Positions 44,721-56,000 of a DNA stretch of 64,000 nt are shown here, one piece after another (position 1 is the stretch's first letter; each line of letters starts with the position of its first letter). Origin of the DNA: Rhodospirillaceae bacterium (lineage in GTDB: Bacteria > Pseudomonadota > Alphaproteobacteria > DSM-16000 > Inquilinaceae); the NCBI GenBank assembly GCA_020638595.1, contig JACKIG010000007.1:174652-238651 (forward strand). The letters are read 5' to 3'. The notes below the pieces were generated by a model. The model made no database searches. It worked only from the letters and a program-made list of their open reading frames with translations, and was not told the origin of the DNA. A program made the translations under genes and the position numbers.

Positions 44721-45704
44721 TTAGGGGTCGGGGTAGGCGATCCGGTGGCAGAGGGTGCCGCCCGGGGTGGCGGACAGAGTGCGCATGACCTGGGGAAGGT
44801 CGGCGAAGGCGCTCTCGCCGGTGATCAGGCAGTCCAGCGCCGGATCGCACAGCAGGCTGAGCGCCAGGTCCAGCCGGTCGCGATGGCTGCGGCGCCCCCG
44901 GCGACAGGGGCTGACGGCCCCCACCTGCGACGACGCCAGGATCAGCCGGCGGCTGTGGAAGGCTTCGCCCAGCGGGATCGCCGGCCGGTCCCGGCCGTAC
45001 CAGCTGAGCTCGACGACCGTCGCCTCGAAACCGGCGAGCGACAGCGCCGTCGCCAGGCCGGCCTCGCTGGCGCTGGCGTGGAACACCACGTCGCAGTCGC
45101 CCGGTGCCTCTGCGGGCGTGGCGAAACCGGCGCCCAGCCGCGCCGCCGTCCCGCTGCGGCCGGCGTCGACATCGACCAGGGTGACGGAGGTCCCCGGCAT
45201 GCGGGCGGCGAGATAGCCGACAAGGCATCCGACGACGCCGGCGCCGACCACGGCGACGCGGTCGCCCACCCGCAGCGACGCGTCCCAAAGGGCGTTCACG
45301 GCCGTTTCCATGTTGGCGGCCAGCACGGCCCGCGCGGCCGGCAGCCCCGGTGGCAGCGGCACCGCGGCGGCCGCCGGTATGGCAAACGCCGTCTGGTGCG
45401 GGTAGAGGGCGAAGACAAGCTGGCCGATCCGGTCCGCCGGACCGTCGACGATCCGGCCGACGGCGCAATAGCCGTACTTGACCGGCGCGGGGAAGTCGCC
45501 GTCCTGGAAGGGCGCGCGCATCGCCTGGTACTGGCTCGGCGGGACCTGCCCCCGGAAGACCAGGCTCTCGGTCCCCCGGCTGATGGCGCTGTACAGCGTC
45601 TTGACGATGACGTCGCCGCTGCCGCAGGGCGGCAGGCAGCAGGGCAGGATGGCGCCTTCGCCCGGGCCGGTGATCCAGTAAGCCTCGGCGGGAAATGCGT
45701 CCAT
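44721..45704 (-). CDS. Medium-chain dehydrogenase (zinc-free, BchC-like)
   Basis: A 327-residue medium-chain dehydrogenase: TLYSAISRGTESLVFRGQVP at the site where zinc enzymes have CGTD, then VKYGYCAVGRIV, the nucleotide loop VAVVGAGVVGCLVGYLAAR and a C-terminal FADLPQVMRTL. SRGTE instead of a zinc cysteine is the BchC-like subgroup. It is the first gene of the minus-strand cluster. The ATG at 45704 is preferred to 45824 by length and similarity. Confidence 0.82.
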   Translation of the reverse strand: MDAFPAEAYWITGPGEGAILPCCLPPCGSGDVIVKTLYSAISRGTESLVFRGQVPPSQYQAMRAPFQDGDFPAPVKYGYCAVGRIVDGPADRIGQLVFALYPHQTAFAIPAAAAVPLPPGLPAARAVLAANMETAVNALWDASLRVGDRVAVVGAGVVGCLVGYLAARMPGTSVTLVDVDAGRSGTAARLGAGFATPAEAPGDCDVVFHASASEAGLATALSLAGFEATVVELSWYGRDRPAIPLGEAFHSRRLILASSQVGAVSPCRRGRRSHRDRLDLALSLLCDPALDCLITGESAFADLPQVMRTLSATPGGTLCHRIAYPDP

Positions 45705-45802
45705 CGTCTGGGGTGTTCCCGTGTCTCGCGGCCTGAGATAGCGGCCGACCCATGCCCCTGGCAAGGCTTCCGGTGCGCGACCCCTTGCGCGGTCTGCGGT
45801 TG

Positions 45803-45845
45803 CGTGCGCCCGCCGGTGTGACAAAATGGTGACGGCGGGCGCACG
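45803..45845. repeat. Long inverted repeat between the pterin-like cluster and the ParB-like gene
   Basis: CGTGCGCCCGCC and GGCGGGCGCACG form perfect 12-bp arms around a 19-base centre with two GTGAC-like words. It lies about 100 bp upstream of the dehydrogenase (minus) and about 90 bp upstream of the ParB-like gene (plus). Possible operator or leader hairpin. Confidence 0.5.
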
Positions 45846-45935
45846 GTGTCGTGCCGGTCCCCCCTGTCGTCGGTCCCTGCCGATCGCGCCTCACCCTCCG
45901 GTCGAACAGCGAGTGTGTCCCCAGGGAGCGTGTCC

Positions 45936-46187
45936 ATGGTTCTGCACGAATTCGAGATCCGGATCGCTGAAATCTATGTGCCGTTGAAGCTGCGCAAGCC
46001 GTTGGACGAGGACAAGGTGCTCGCCCTGGCGGAGAGCATCCAGGCCGAAGGCCAGAAGATCCCCATCCAGGTGCGCGAGGACAACACCCGCTACGTGCTC
46101 GTCAGCGGCCTTCATCGCGTCGAGGCGCTGAAGCTCCTGGGTCGCGAGCGGGTGACGGCGCATGTCGTGCACGCCCGTCTTGTTTAA
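45936..46187 (+). CDS. Short ParB/sulfiredoxin-fold protein
   Basis: An 83-residue protein made almost only of the ParB N-terminal fold: IYVPLKLRKPLDEDKVLALA, ESIQAEGQKIPIQVRED, RYVLVSGLHRVEALKLLG. The GLHR motif corresponds to the GERR/GHRR nucleotide-binding box. There is no helix-turn-helix or dimer domain, so it is not a chromosome-partition ParB. It could be a small CTP-binding or kinase-like protein of the ParB superfamily. The ATG at 45936 has an AGGGAGCG site. Confidence 0.75.
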   Translation: MVLHEFEIRIAEIYVPLKLRKPLDEDKVLALAESIQAEGQKIPIQVREDNTRYVLVSGLHRVEALKLLGRERVTAHVVHARLV

Positions 46188-46633
46188 GGAATGCACCATC
46201 CGGCGTGCGGGCGAACTGTCTGGTGTCCCTGCGGAATCGCTCAAAATCGCATCGAATTTTTGGTTAATTTCGAGCAGCGCCGGGTAGGTGGTTCGGGCAG
46301 TGGATGTGGAGCAATATATTGTTCTCAAACGGATTTTTGATTTGATTCCCGATAGTATGATACACCATGGTATATCGAATGAGCGCATATGCTCACACCC
46401 AGGTATGTAGTTTTCGTGGATATTGGTTTTGACCCGCGGACAATCCCTTTGTTAGCATCCTTGATACCGATGGCCGCGGTCGAACCGCGGCTGGCCGGCC
46501 GTTTGCCCGGTGGCGCGCAGACGGCGGTCGAAACGGTCCGGATCGCCGATCGATTTGCCGATGGGCGGCCCGGTCCCCGGAACGACGGAACGGCCCCTGG
46601 CGGGCGGCCGGTACAAGCTTGAGGAGCGGCGAG
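46188..46633 (+). promoter_or_regulatory. AT-rich control region of the giant adhesin gene
   Basis: 446 bp without a convincing gene. The part from 46240 to 46440 is clearly AT-rich in a GC-rich neighbourhood. A TATGAT box at 46356-46361 is preceded by T-rich sequence that could serve as a -35 region. An in-frame stretch of 77 codons (46389-46622) lacks a ribosome site and is not accepted as a gene. Confidence 0.4.
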
Positions 46634-48328
46634 ATGGACGATCGCACACACCCAACCTCCGAGACCGATCACGGCAATGGCGAGTTGGGAACGCCGACGT
46701 CAGACGTTGTCCGGACCGCCGAGGTACAGGTGGCACAGGCTGCGACCGAGCCGGAGCCGGCCGCGCCGGACGATCTGCCCATCTCGACGGGCGCGCCTGC
46801 CGAGTCGGGCGGCGAGGCGGCCACCGAAGCGGGGGCGGAGCCCGCCGCCGCAACGGCACCGGTGGAGGCCGCACCCGCCGCGGCGGAGCCGGTGGCGGAA
46901 GCCGCCGTGGAGTTGCCGCAGACACTGCTTGATACGCTCGCCGAATTGAACATCGCGCCGCAGGAATTCCTCGACCAGGCCATCGATGCCGGGGTGATCC
47001 CGGCGGAAGCCGACCTGTCGGACCCCGCCATCGTTGCGCTGCTGACGGCGTTCGCCGAAGAGATCGCGAGCATCGAGCCGGCGACGGATGCCGAGGTGGA
47101 GGCCGAGGTCGCCGCCGCATCCGGCGTCCTGCCGCCCGAGTTCGAGCCGGCGCTGGACGACTTCGGCATCACGGTCGAGGAGTTCATTCTTCAGGCGATC
47201 GAGACCGGCGTGATCCCGGAGGATGCCGATCTCAACGATCCGCAGGTGATCGCGCTGTTGCGCGACCTGGCCGAGCAGCTGACCGGCGAGGTGCTGGAGC
47301 CTGCGGCCGGTCCGGGTGCGCCGGGCCAGCCGGCCGGCCCCGCGGTTGCGGATGCGTCCAGCGGCTTCACCTTCGCGCCGCCGGACCTCGACGGACCGCC
47401 GACGCCGTTCGGCCTGACCGACCTGCTGGGCTTCACCGAGCTGCAATTCGGGCTGCTGCCCGTCGACACCTTCGTCGACGACTTCGAGATCTTCACGCCG
47501 CTGGCGGGCGGTGGCGGCGGCTTCATTCCGCCGGGCGCTTTCATCAATATCGGGCCCAGCACCGGCCGCCATTTCATCCGCGAGGACAGCGGACCGACCG
47601 ATCCCAACAACACCATCTCGATCAGTGCCGGCGTGACCGGCGGGCCGGGCGGCCTGACCGACATCCAGTTCGTCATCTTCCAGCCGACGGGTGCGGGCAC
47701 CAACTCGATCGGCCTGGCCGTGGCCGATCCTGCCTCCGGCGTGACCAATGTCGACGACTTCGTCTTCGATTTCTCGGGCCTGGAGCAGCCGGGCTGGGTA
47801 CTGACCATCGGCCCCGTCGTGGTCGGGCCGGACGGCGAGACGCTGACGGTCACGCTGACCTATACGGGGTCGGACTATCCGGCGACCTATAACGGCACCT
47901 ACGTCGTCGTGCCGCCGGCGGATTCCGACGTCGATCTGGGCACGATGACGGTGACGGCCAATGTCGTCAGCAGCGTGGACCCGACGGTGACGGCCTCGGC
48001 CACAGGTTCGGTCAGAACTGCTGGTCGATGCGGTGCTGGATGCGATGCCGGAGATCAGCAGCCGGCCGGCGTGCTGATTCCGGAAAGCGCCAGCGAGCAG
48101 ACAGTCGACCTGAATCTGAACTTCCAGCTGGTGGTGGCGCCGTTCGGCCAGCCGCTGCCGGTGGACAGCGATTTCGTCAGCGGTCCCACCCGGACGCGAC
48201 CGACAGATCACCGAGCTGACCGCCACGGTCAGCGGCGGCGATCACCCTCAGCCTGCGACCACCAGCGGCACCTTCACCTCGACAGCACCGTCATACGCTC
48301 GACGGCTCGACGGCGACGTTCAACGTGA
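46634..48328 (+). CDS. Giant RTX adhesin, N-terminal fragment (frame broken)
   Basis: Start ATG at 46634 with GAGGAGCGGCGAG upstream. About 95 Ala/Glu/Pro-rich residues are followed by two copies of a helical module: LDTLAELNIAPQEFLDQAI with AGVIPAEADLSDP, then LDDFGITVEEFILQAIETG with VIPEDADLNDP. Then a Gly-rich link (TPLAGGGGGFIPPG) and the first beta-rich module (REDSGPTDPNNT...). From about 48010 the frame is disturbed: LLVDAVLDAMPEIS is readable only in another frame, and after about 48190 the frame-2 protein turns arginine-rich and stops at 48328. The remaining gene continues downstream, so this is the head of one 14.2-kb gene. Confidence 0.75.
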   Translation: MDDRTHPTSETDHGNGELGTPTSDVVRTAEVQVAQAATEPEPAAPDDLPISTGAPAESGGEAATEAGAEPAAATAPVEAAPAAAEPVAEAAVELPQTLLDTLAELNIAPQEFLDQAIDAGVIPAEADLSDPAIVALLTAFAEEIASIEPATDAEVEAEVAAASGVLPPEFEPALDDFGITVEEFILQAIETGVIPEDADLNDPQVIALLRDLAEQLTGEVLEPAAGPGAPGQPAGPAVADASSGFTFAPPDLDGPPTPFGLTDLLGFTELQFGLLPVDTFVDDFEIFTPLAGGGGGFIPPGAFINIGPSTGRHFIREDSGPTDPNNTISISAGVTGGPGGLTDIQFVIFQPTGAGTNSIGLAVADPASGVTNVDDFVFDFSGLEQPGWVLTIGPVVVGPDGETLTVTLTYTGSDYPATYNGTYVVVPPADSDVDLGTMTVTANVVSSVDPTVTASATGSVRTAGRCGAGCDAGDQQPAGVLIPESASEQTVDLNLNFQLVVAPFGQPLPVDSDFVSGPTRTRPTDHRADRHGQRRRSPSACDHQRHLHLDSTVIRSTARRRRST

Positions 48329-48397
48329 CGACCGTGTGTCATCGCTAATGCGACGCTGGCTGAGCAGGAAATCATCATCGAGGCCCTGCAGGCCGAA

Positions 48398-49543
48398 GTG
48401 CCGCCCGGATATTCCGGCAATTTCACGGTCACCATCGGCACGGTGACGGAGGACGCGGTCAGCGACGAAGAGAATACCTACGTCGACAACAGCATCGGCC
48501 GCGACTTCAACTTCACCTTCGAAGTGGGTGAGCATGTCGGCCCGCCGACGGTCAGCCTCGGCGACGACGGCGAGGCCGTCATCAAGGAAGACACCGAGAC
48601 GGCGGTAGAGCTGCGGGCGAACGTCAACGATCTCACGGACACGCTGACTTCGATTACCGTCGACGGCTTCACCACGGGCTGGCAGGTCGATCTCACCGCC
48701 CTGAACGCCGCCCTCGGCAGCGACGGCGTCGCCACCTTCGACGGAACGACGCTGACCATCACCTTCTCCGCCTCGGCGACCGTGCAGAACTTCGTGCAGG
48801 ATCTGCTACTGACGCCGCCGGCCGATACGGATGTCGACCTGACCGACCTGACGGTCACGGCGCATGCCCGCGACATCTCCACGCCCAGCCTGACCACCGA
48901 TGCCAGCGCCAATGCCGACATCGTCGTCGACGCGGTGCTGGATCAGCAGGGCGACGTCACCGGCGATGCCCTGCGCCAGTACGACGTCAGTGCCTCCGAT
49001 CAGGCGATCAGCCTGGTCAGTGCCTTCGGCGTGACGCTCGCCCTGGAAGACACGGCCCGCGACGCCGGCGATGCCTATGCGCAGCCCGAGGATGTCGACG
49101 GCGCCGATACCGATGGGTCGGAGCTGATCACGGTCACCGTCACGCTGACCGGCGGTCTGACCCAGGATGCGCTGGTGATGGTCGGCACGCCCACGGGCAC
49201 GGGGACCTTCAACTCGGCGACCGGCGAGATCACCGGTGCAACGGCCGCGGACATCCAGGAGGTCCTGGATCTGCTGGTGGTCAATGTTCCGGCCAGCTTC
49301 ACCGGCGATATCGGCATCTCCGTCACCACGACGGTGGAAGAGGCCAACACGCCGGCCGGCACAGTTCCGGCCAGCGGCGCCGAGCCGGATACCAGCGACA
49401 ACACGGCCACCACGACCAGTGACTACGTGCTGCGGATCGAGACGGGCGTCGGCGTGCCGACGGTCACGCTGACCGACCCGGAAGCCGACCCCGGCATCGC
49501 CGACGGCCAGCCGCAGTTCTCCGAAGACACGCCAAGGTCCTGA
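48398..49543 (+). CDS. Giant RTX adhesin, second fragment (frame broken)
   Basis: Same frame as the first fragment and clearly the same protein: PPGYSGNFTVTIGTVTEDAV, VIKEDTETAVELRANVNDL, FTTGWQVDLTALNAALGSDG, DTDVDLTDLTVTAHARDIST, SITVDG-type strands. Coding similarity already begins near 48345 (IANATLAEQEIIIEALQ). It ends at a stop caused by an apparent one-base loss near 49531, in the word EDT-x-KVLNLD; the lost frame continues in a neighbouring frame (KVLNLDASTVSDTDVLTEIR). The listed start is not a true start. Confidence 0.7.
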   Translation: MPPGYSGNFTVTIGTVTEDAVSDEENTYVDNSIGRDFNFTFEVGEHVGPPTVSLGDDGEAVIKEDTETAVELRANVNDLTDTLTSITVDGFTTGWQVDLTALNAALGSDGVATFDGTTLTITFSASATVQNFVQDLLLTPPADTDVDLTDLTVTAHARDISTPSLTTDASANADIVVDAVLDQQGDVTGDALRQYDVSASDQAISLVSAFGVTLALEDTARDAGDAYAQPEDVDGADTDGSELITVTVTLTGGLTQDALVMVGTPTGTGTFNSATGEITGATAADIQEVLDLLVVNVPASFTGDIGISVTTTVEEANTPAGTVPASGAEPDTSDNTATTTSDYVLRIETGVGVPTVTLTDPEADPGIADGQPQFSEDTPRS

Positions 49544-50067
49544 ACCTCGATGCCAGCACCGTCAGCGATACCGACGTGCTGACCGAAATCCGCATTGTCG
49601 ACATCCCCGCCGACTGGACCTTCGACACCACCCATCCTGGACGGCGACCTGACCGGGATCAGCACGCTCACCGTCGTCCCCGGCGTCGGCTGGCTACACG
49701 CTGGTCATCACCTTCAATCCCAGCTCGGGCCTGAGACCTTCTCCAGCCAGATCACGGTGACGCCGCCGTCGACACCACATCGACCTCAACGACCTCGTGC
49801 TGGATGCGGCGCGGGATGTCGCCGTCACGACGTTGACGGCGACCGGCACCAATGCCGTCGACCTGGTGGTTGACGCGGTCCTGGACCAGCAGGCGCTGGT
49901 CGATGGCCCAGACCAGTCGCTGGACGAGAGCACCGCGGACCGCGACGTTCCGCTGAACCTGACGCTGTCGCTGGTGGATTCCACCTTCGGCCAGCCGTCG
50001 GGCGAGGATACCGACAGGTCGGAAGACGTGGTGCCGCCGGTCGACGGTCAGCGATGCAGCCATCACC

Positions 50068-53000
50068 TTGTCATCCGGCACGCCGACCTGGGCGGCGCCT
50101 TCGATCCGGCCACCAGTCAGATCACCGGCCCCAGCCTGGAGGCGTTGCAGAGGTCGTGTCCCTGCTGCAAGCCACCGTCAGGCGACTACGGCGACAGCTT
50201 CACGGTTTCCGTCACCCGACGACGTCGGAGGCCCAGCGATGTCGAATTCGACAACCAACAACTCCGTCACCGAGACCTTCAGCTTCAATATCGAGATCGG
50301 CGACGACGTTGCCGACCCGTCCATCAGCCTGACCCGCGACGGCGAGCCGCCGTTCATCTTTGAAGACACCAAGGGTCCGCTGCTGCTTGAGGCGGATGTC
50401 GGCGACCTGTCCGACGAGCTGACCAGCGTGTCCGTCAGCGGCTTCACGCCGGGGTGGGATATCGATCTTGCGGCGCTCAATACGGCGCTGACCGGCGTCG
50501 GTACGGCCACGTTCGACGGCACGACGCTGACCATCACCTTCACCACGCCGGTGCAGTCGTTCAGCCAGGAAATCCTGCTGACCCCGCCGGTGGATACCGA
50601 CGTTGACCTGTCCGACCTGACCCTGACGGCATCGGCCCGGGACATCTCGACCCCGTCGCTGACGGCGGTGGGCAGCGGCAATGTCGACGTCATCCTGGAC
50701 GCGGTGCTGGACGAGCAGGCGCAGGTCGCCGGCGGCAGCCAGACGGTCGACGCCAGTGTCAGCGCGCAGGTCGTCGAGCTCGGGCTGAGCCTGAGCCTGG
50801 AAAGCGCACCCTATGGCCAGCCCCTGGGCGCGGATTCGGACGGTTCGGAATCGATTGCCACGCTGATCGCGCGGCCGAGCGATCCGGCGATCACGCTGTC
50901 GCTGTCGGGCACGCCGACGCTGGGCGGGACCTTCGATCCGGTCACGGGCGAGATCACGGCCCCCGACCTGGCCGCGCAGCAGGAGATCATCTCGCTGTTG
51001 CAGGCGGAGATCCCGGCCGGCTATGCCGGCACCTTCGCCGTGCAGATCGTCACGGAAACGCGGGAAGCCAACACGCTGCCGGACGTGGTGCCGGCCAGCG
51101 GCGAGGAACGGATCCTGGACAACAACGTGGTCCTGGAGACGTTCAACTTCACCATCGACGTGGGGTCGGTGGTGCGGCCGCCGGATGTCGCCCTGACCCT
51201 GGGCGGCGACGACCCGGTGGTGAAGGAAGACACCACCACGGGCCTGACGCTGGCGTCGACCGTGGATGATCCCGCCAGCGACGTGCTGACGGAGATCACC
51301 GTGTCCGGCTTCACCGCCGGCTGGGTGATCGATGTCGCTGCGCTGAACAACGCCATGGCCCTGGCCGGGGTCCCGGCGACGGCGACCTTCGCCGGTGGCG
51401 TGCTGACCATCACCTTCGATGCCGGGTCGACCGAAACGGACTTCTCCCAGGTCATCCTGGTCACGCCGCCGGCCGAGACGGATGTCGACCTGAGCGGCCT
51501 GGTGCTGTCGTCGACCGCGCGCGATACGCTGGACGCCACACTGACGGCGACCGGAACCGGCGAAAGCACGATCATCGTCGATGCGGTGCTGGACGCCGAA
51601 GCGACGGTCGAGCAGACGACCGGCATCGTGGTGCCGTTGAGCGATACGGAGCAGACGGTCGACCTGAACCTGTCGCTGGACCTGACGGCCGCGCCGTTCG
51701 GCCAGCCGGGGGCGGCGACCAGCGACTTCGACCCGACGCTGCCGGTGGGCGACGCGCCCCCGGCCACGGAGTTCATCACGACGCTGTCGGCGACGGTGGT
51801 CGGCGGCTCGGGCGTGACCCTGACGCTGCCGGCGTCGGTCGCGACGTTCAACGCGGTGACGGGCGTGTTCGAGCTGAACAGCAACCCGTCGGCGACGTTC
51901 GATCCGGCCACCGGCCTGATCACCGGGGCGACGTTCACGGAACAGCAGACGATCGTCGGCGCGTTGCAGGCGGTGGTTCCGGCCGGGTTCGATGACGAAT
52001 TCACGGTGCGCATCGGCACGGTGACGGAGGACGTGACCACCGGCGATATCGAGGTCGATCCGCTGGACAACACCCAGACGCTGGACTTCGACTTCACGGT
52101 GGTGGTGCAGGAAGGCCCGAAGGTCGGCTTCGGCCCCGAAGGCGGCGCCATCGTCAAGGAAGACACCCGCACGGGCGTGGAGCTGCGGGCGGAGGTCGAT
52201 GACCCGTCCTCCGATGCGCTGGTGTCGGTGCAGGTCAGCGGCTTCACCGCCGGCTGGACGGTGGATGTGGCGGCGCTGAACGTGGCGCTTGCCGGTGCCG
52301 GCATCCCGGCGACGGCGACGTACAATGCCGTCACCGGCACGCTGACGGTGACGTTCGACGCCGGGTCGACGGAGACGGAGTTCTCCCAGCTGGTGTTCGT
52401 GACGGCGCCGGAAGACAGCGACGTCGACCTGACCGGCCTGGTCGTGACCGGCGTGTCGCGCGACATCGCGTCGGGCGTCACGGTGGACCAGAGCGAGGAC
52501 GCGCAGATCATCGTCGACGCGGTGCTGGACCAGTTCGGCGATGTCGAGGACTCCGGCCGGCGGGCGGATACGCCCGACGTGGCGTCGGCCATCAATCTGG
52601 GGCTCAGCCTGACGATCGCGGCGACGGACGGGACGACCTTCCCGCAGCCGGACGACCCGTCGGCCGGCGGCCCGGATGGGACCGAGACGATCACGGCCAC
52701 GCTGACGCTGACGGAAGAACTGCCGGCCGGCGTGACGCTGCAGCTGAATGCCGGTGCCCCCGCCGGGGCGACGCTGACGCAGGATGCGGTCGACCCGACG
52801 GTGTGGGTGCTGACGGCGAATTCGGCGGCGGATCTCCAGGCGGCGGCGGCGCTGGTGGAAGCATCGGTGCCGGCCGGGTTCGAAGGCTCGATCCTGGGCA
52901 CCATCACCACGGTGGCGGAGGAGAACAACACCCCGGCCACCGTCCCGGGATCGGACGTTGCGGCCAGCGGCCAGGAAACCGACACCACCGACAACACCCA

Positions 53001-56000
53001 GACCGACAGTGCCGCGTTCAAGCTGATCATCGGCGATGTCACGGTTGACCTGGTGGATCCGACCGATCCGAACGGGCGTCCGCAGTTCGTCGAGGATACG
53101 GCCAAGGTGCTGGAGCTTCGGGCCGAAGTGGGCAATGCGACCGACGAGCTGTCGGAGATCCGCATCGTCGACATCCCCGATGCGTGGGCGGCCGGCTTCG
53201 ACATTTCGCAGCTGCTGGCGTCCGTCGGCGCCGACGGGACGGCGGTGTTCGTCGCCGGTTCCGTGGCGGGCACGCAGACGCTGGTGATCACCTTCGATAC
53301 GACCGCGCTGGATCTGACCAGCTTCACCGGCGAGATCACGATCACGCCGCCGGCCGACACGGATATCGACCTGCAGAACCTGGTGTTGCAGGCGGATGTT
53401 CAGGACCAGACGGATGCGACGCTGACCGCGTCGGGCACCAACCAGGTCGACCTGGTGGTGGATGCCGAGCTGGATGAGGCCGCGGTCGAAAGCGAGGGGT
53501 CGATCGAGCTGGCGGAAAGCCTGGTCGACCGGACGGTTGCCCTGAATCTGAGCCTGGATATGGAAGACGCGGGCTTCGGCCAGGCGGTGGTGGACGGCGA
53601 TGGCGACGGCGACGGGTCGGAAGCGGTCAGGACGCTGGTCGTGAGCGTCGACGATCCGGCGATCACCCTGTCGCTGTCGGGCACCCCGACCCTGGGCGGC
53701 ACCTTCGATCCGGTGACGGGCGAGATCACCGCCCCCAGCCTGGCCGCCCAGCAGGAGATTGTCTCGCTGCTGCAAGCGACGGTTCCCGGCGGCTATGACG
53801 GCGCGTTCGAGGTCTCGGTGACGGCCACGTCCACCGACACCCCCAGCACCGTTGCCGGCGATGTGGAACCGGATGCCACCAACAACACCGCGACGCGGAC
53901 CTTCAGCGTCGTCGTGGAAGTGGGCAACGAGGTCGAGCCGCCAGACGTCACCCTGACCCGGGACGGCCAGCCGCCCTTCGTGTTTGAAGACACGGCCAAC
54001 GAATTGACGCTGGAAGCCGCGGTACAGGATGCGTCGGACGAGCTGGTGGAGATCCGCATCGATGGCCTGCCGACGACGGGCTGGACCTTCGACATCTCGC
54101 AGCTGGCGACGGCGCTGGGCGCCGACGGCACCGTCAGCCTGGTGCCCGATGGCGGCGGCACGCAGTCGCTGGTGATCACGTTCAACGCGGGGGCGGAGCC
54201 GGAGAGCTTCACCGGCACTCTGGTCGTCACCCCGCCGGCGGATACCGATGTCGACCTGTCGGGCCTGACCCTGTCGGCGACGTCGCAGGACAAGACCGAA
54301 CCGACCTTGCAGGCGACCGGCACGGGCTCGGCGACGATCGTCGTCGACGCGGTGCTGGACCAGCGGGCGCAGGTCGACGGCGACAGCCAGGTCCTGGACG
54401 CCACTGCGGCGACGCAGATCCTGGCCCTGGACCTGAGCCTGTCGATGGACGACACCGCGCGGGCCGAGGGCGAGCCCTTCGCCCAGCCGCTGGACGCGGA
54501 CGGCGCCGACATCGACGGGTCGGAATCCATCAGTGTCCTGATTGCGCGGACCACCGACCCGCTGGTCACGCTGTCCCTGTCGGGTGCGCCGACGCTGGGC
54601 GGGACCTTCGATCCGCTGACGGGCGAGATCACCGCCCCCAGCCTGGCCGCCCAGCAGGAGGTCATCTCCCTGCTGCAGGCCGAACTGCCGGCCGGCTATG
54701 TCGGCACCTTCGCCGTGCAGATCGTCACCCGCACGCAGGAGGCGAACACGCCGGAAGGCACGGTTCCGGCCAGCGGCGACGAGGTCGTGTACAGCAACAA
54801 CGTCGTCAACGAGACGTTCAACTTCACCATCGACGTGCAGACGCGGGTGCTGCCGCCGGATGTCGACCTGTCCCTGGGCGGCGACAAGCCGGTGGTGAAG
54901 GAAGACACCACCACCGCGCTGACCCTGACGGCGTCGGTTGATGACGCGGTTTCCGACCTGCTGACCACCGTGGTCGTCGACGGCTTCACGCCGGGCTGGC
55001 AGATCGACATCGTCGCGCTGAACGCGGCGCTGGGTGCGGCGGGCGTTGCCGGCTTCGACGGCACGACGCTGACGATCACCTTCAATGCGGGCTTCGAGCC
55101 GACGAGCTTCAGCGAGACCGTCCTGGTCACGCCGCCGGCCGAGACGGATGTCGACCTGACCGACCTGACCCTGTCGGCGACGGCGCGCGACGTGTTCGAC
55201 GCCACGCTGACGGCGACGGGCACGGGCGCCAGCACGGTCATCGTCGATGCGGTGCTGGACGCCGAAGCGACGGTCGAACAGACGACCGGCGTCGTGGTGC
55301 CGTTGAGCGATACGGAGCAGACGGTCGACCTGAACCTGTCGCTGGACCTGACGGCCGCGCCGTTCGGCCAGCCGGGGGCGGCGACCAGCGACTTCGACCC
55401 GACGCTGCCGGTGGGCGACGCGCCCCCGGCCACGGAGTTCATCACGACGCTGTCGGCGACGGTGGTCGGCGGCCTGGGCGTGACCCTGACCCTGCCGGCA
55501 TCGGTCGCGACGTTCAACGCGGTGACAGGCGTGTTCGAGCTGAACAGCAACCCGTCGGCGACGTTCGATCCGGCCACCGGCCTGATCACCGGGGCGACGT
55601 TCACGGAACAGCAGACGATCGTCGGGGCGTTGCAGGCGGTGGTTCCGGCCGGGTTCGATGACGAGTTCACGGTGCGCATCGGCACGGTGACGGAGGACGT
55701 GACCACCGGCGACATCGAGGTCGATCCGCTGGACAACACCCAGACGCTGGACTTCGACTTCACGGTGGTGGTGCAGGCGGGCCCGAAGGTCGGCTTCGGC
55801 CCCGAAGGCGGTGCCATCGTCAAGGAAGACACGCGCACGGGCGTGGAGCTGCGGGCGGAGGTCGACGATCCGACGACGGATGCGCTGGTGTCCGTCAGCG
55901 TCGAGGGCTTCACGGCCGGCTGGACGGTGGATGTGGCGGCGCTGAACGTGGCGCTTGCCGGTGCCGGCATCCCGGCGACCGCGAGCTTCGTCGGCGGCAC

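Noticed and set aside
46389..46622. A 77-codon frame upstream of the adhesin
   Set aside because: No ribosome site, composition changes midway from AT-rich to GC-rich, and no recognisable motif; it covers a likely control region.
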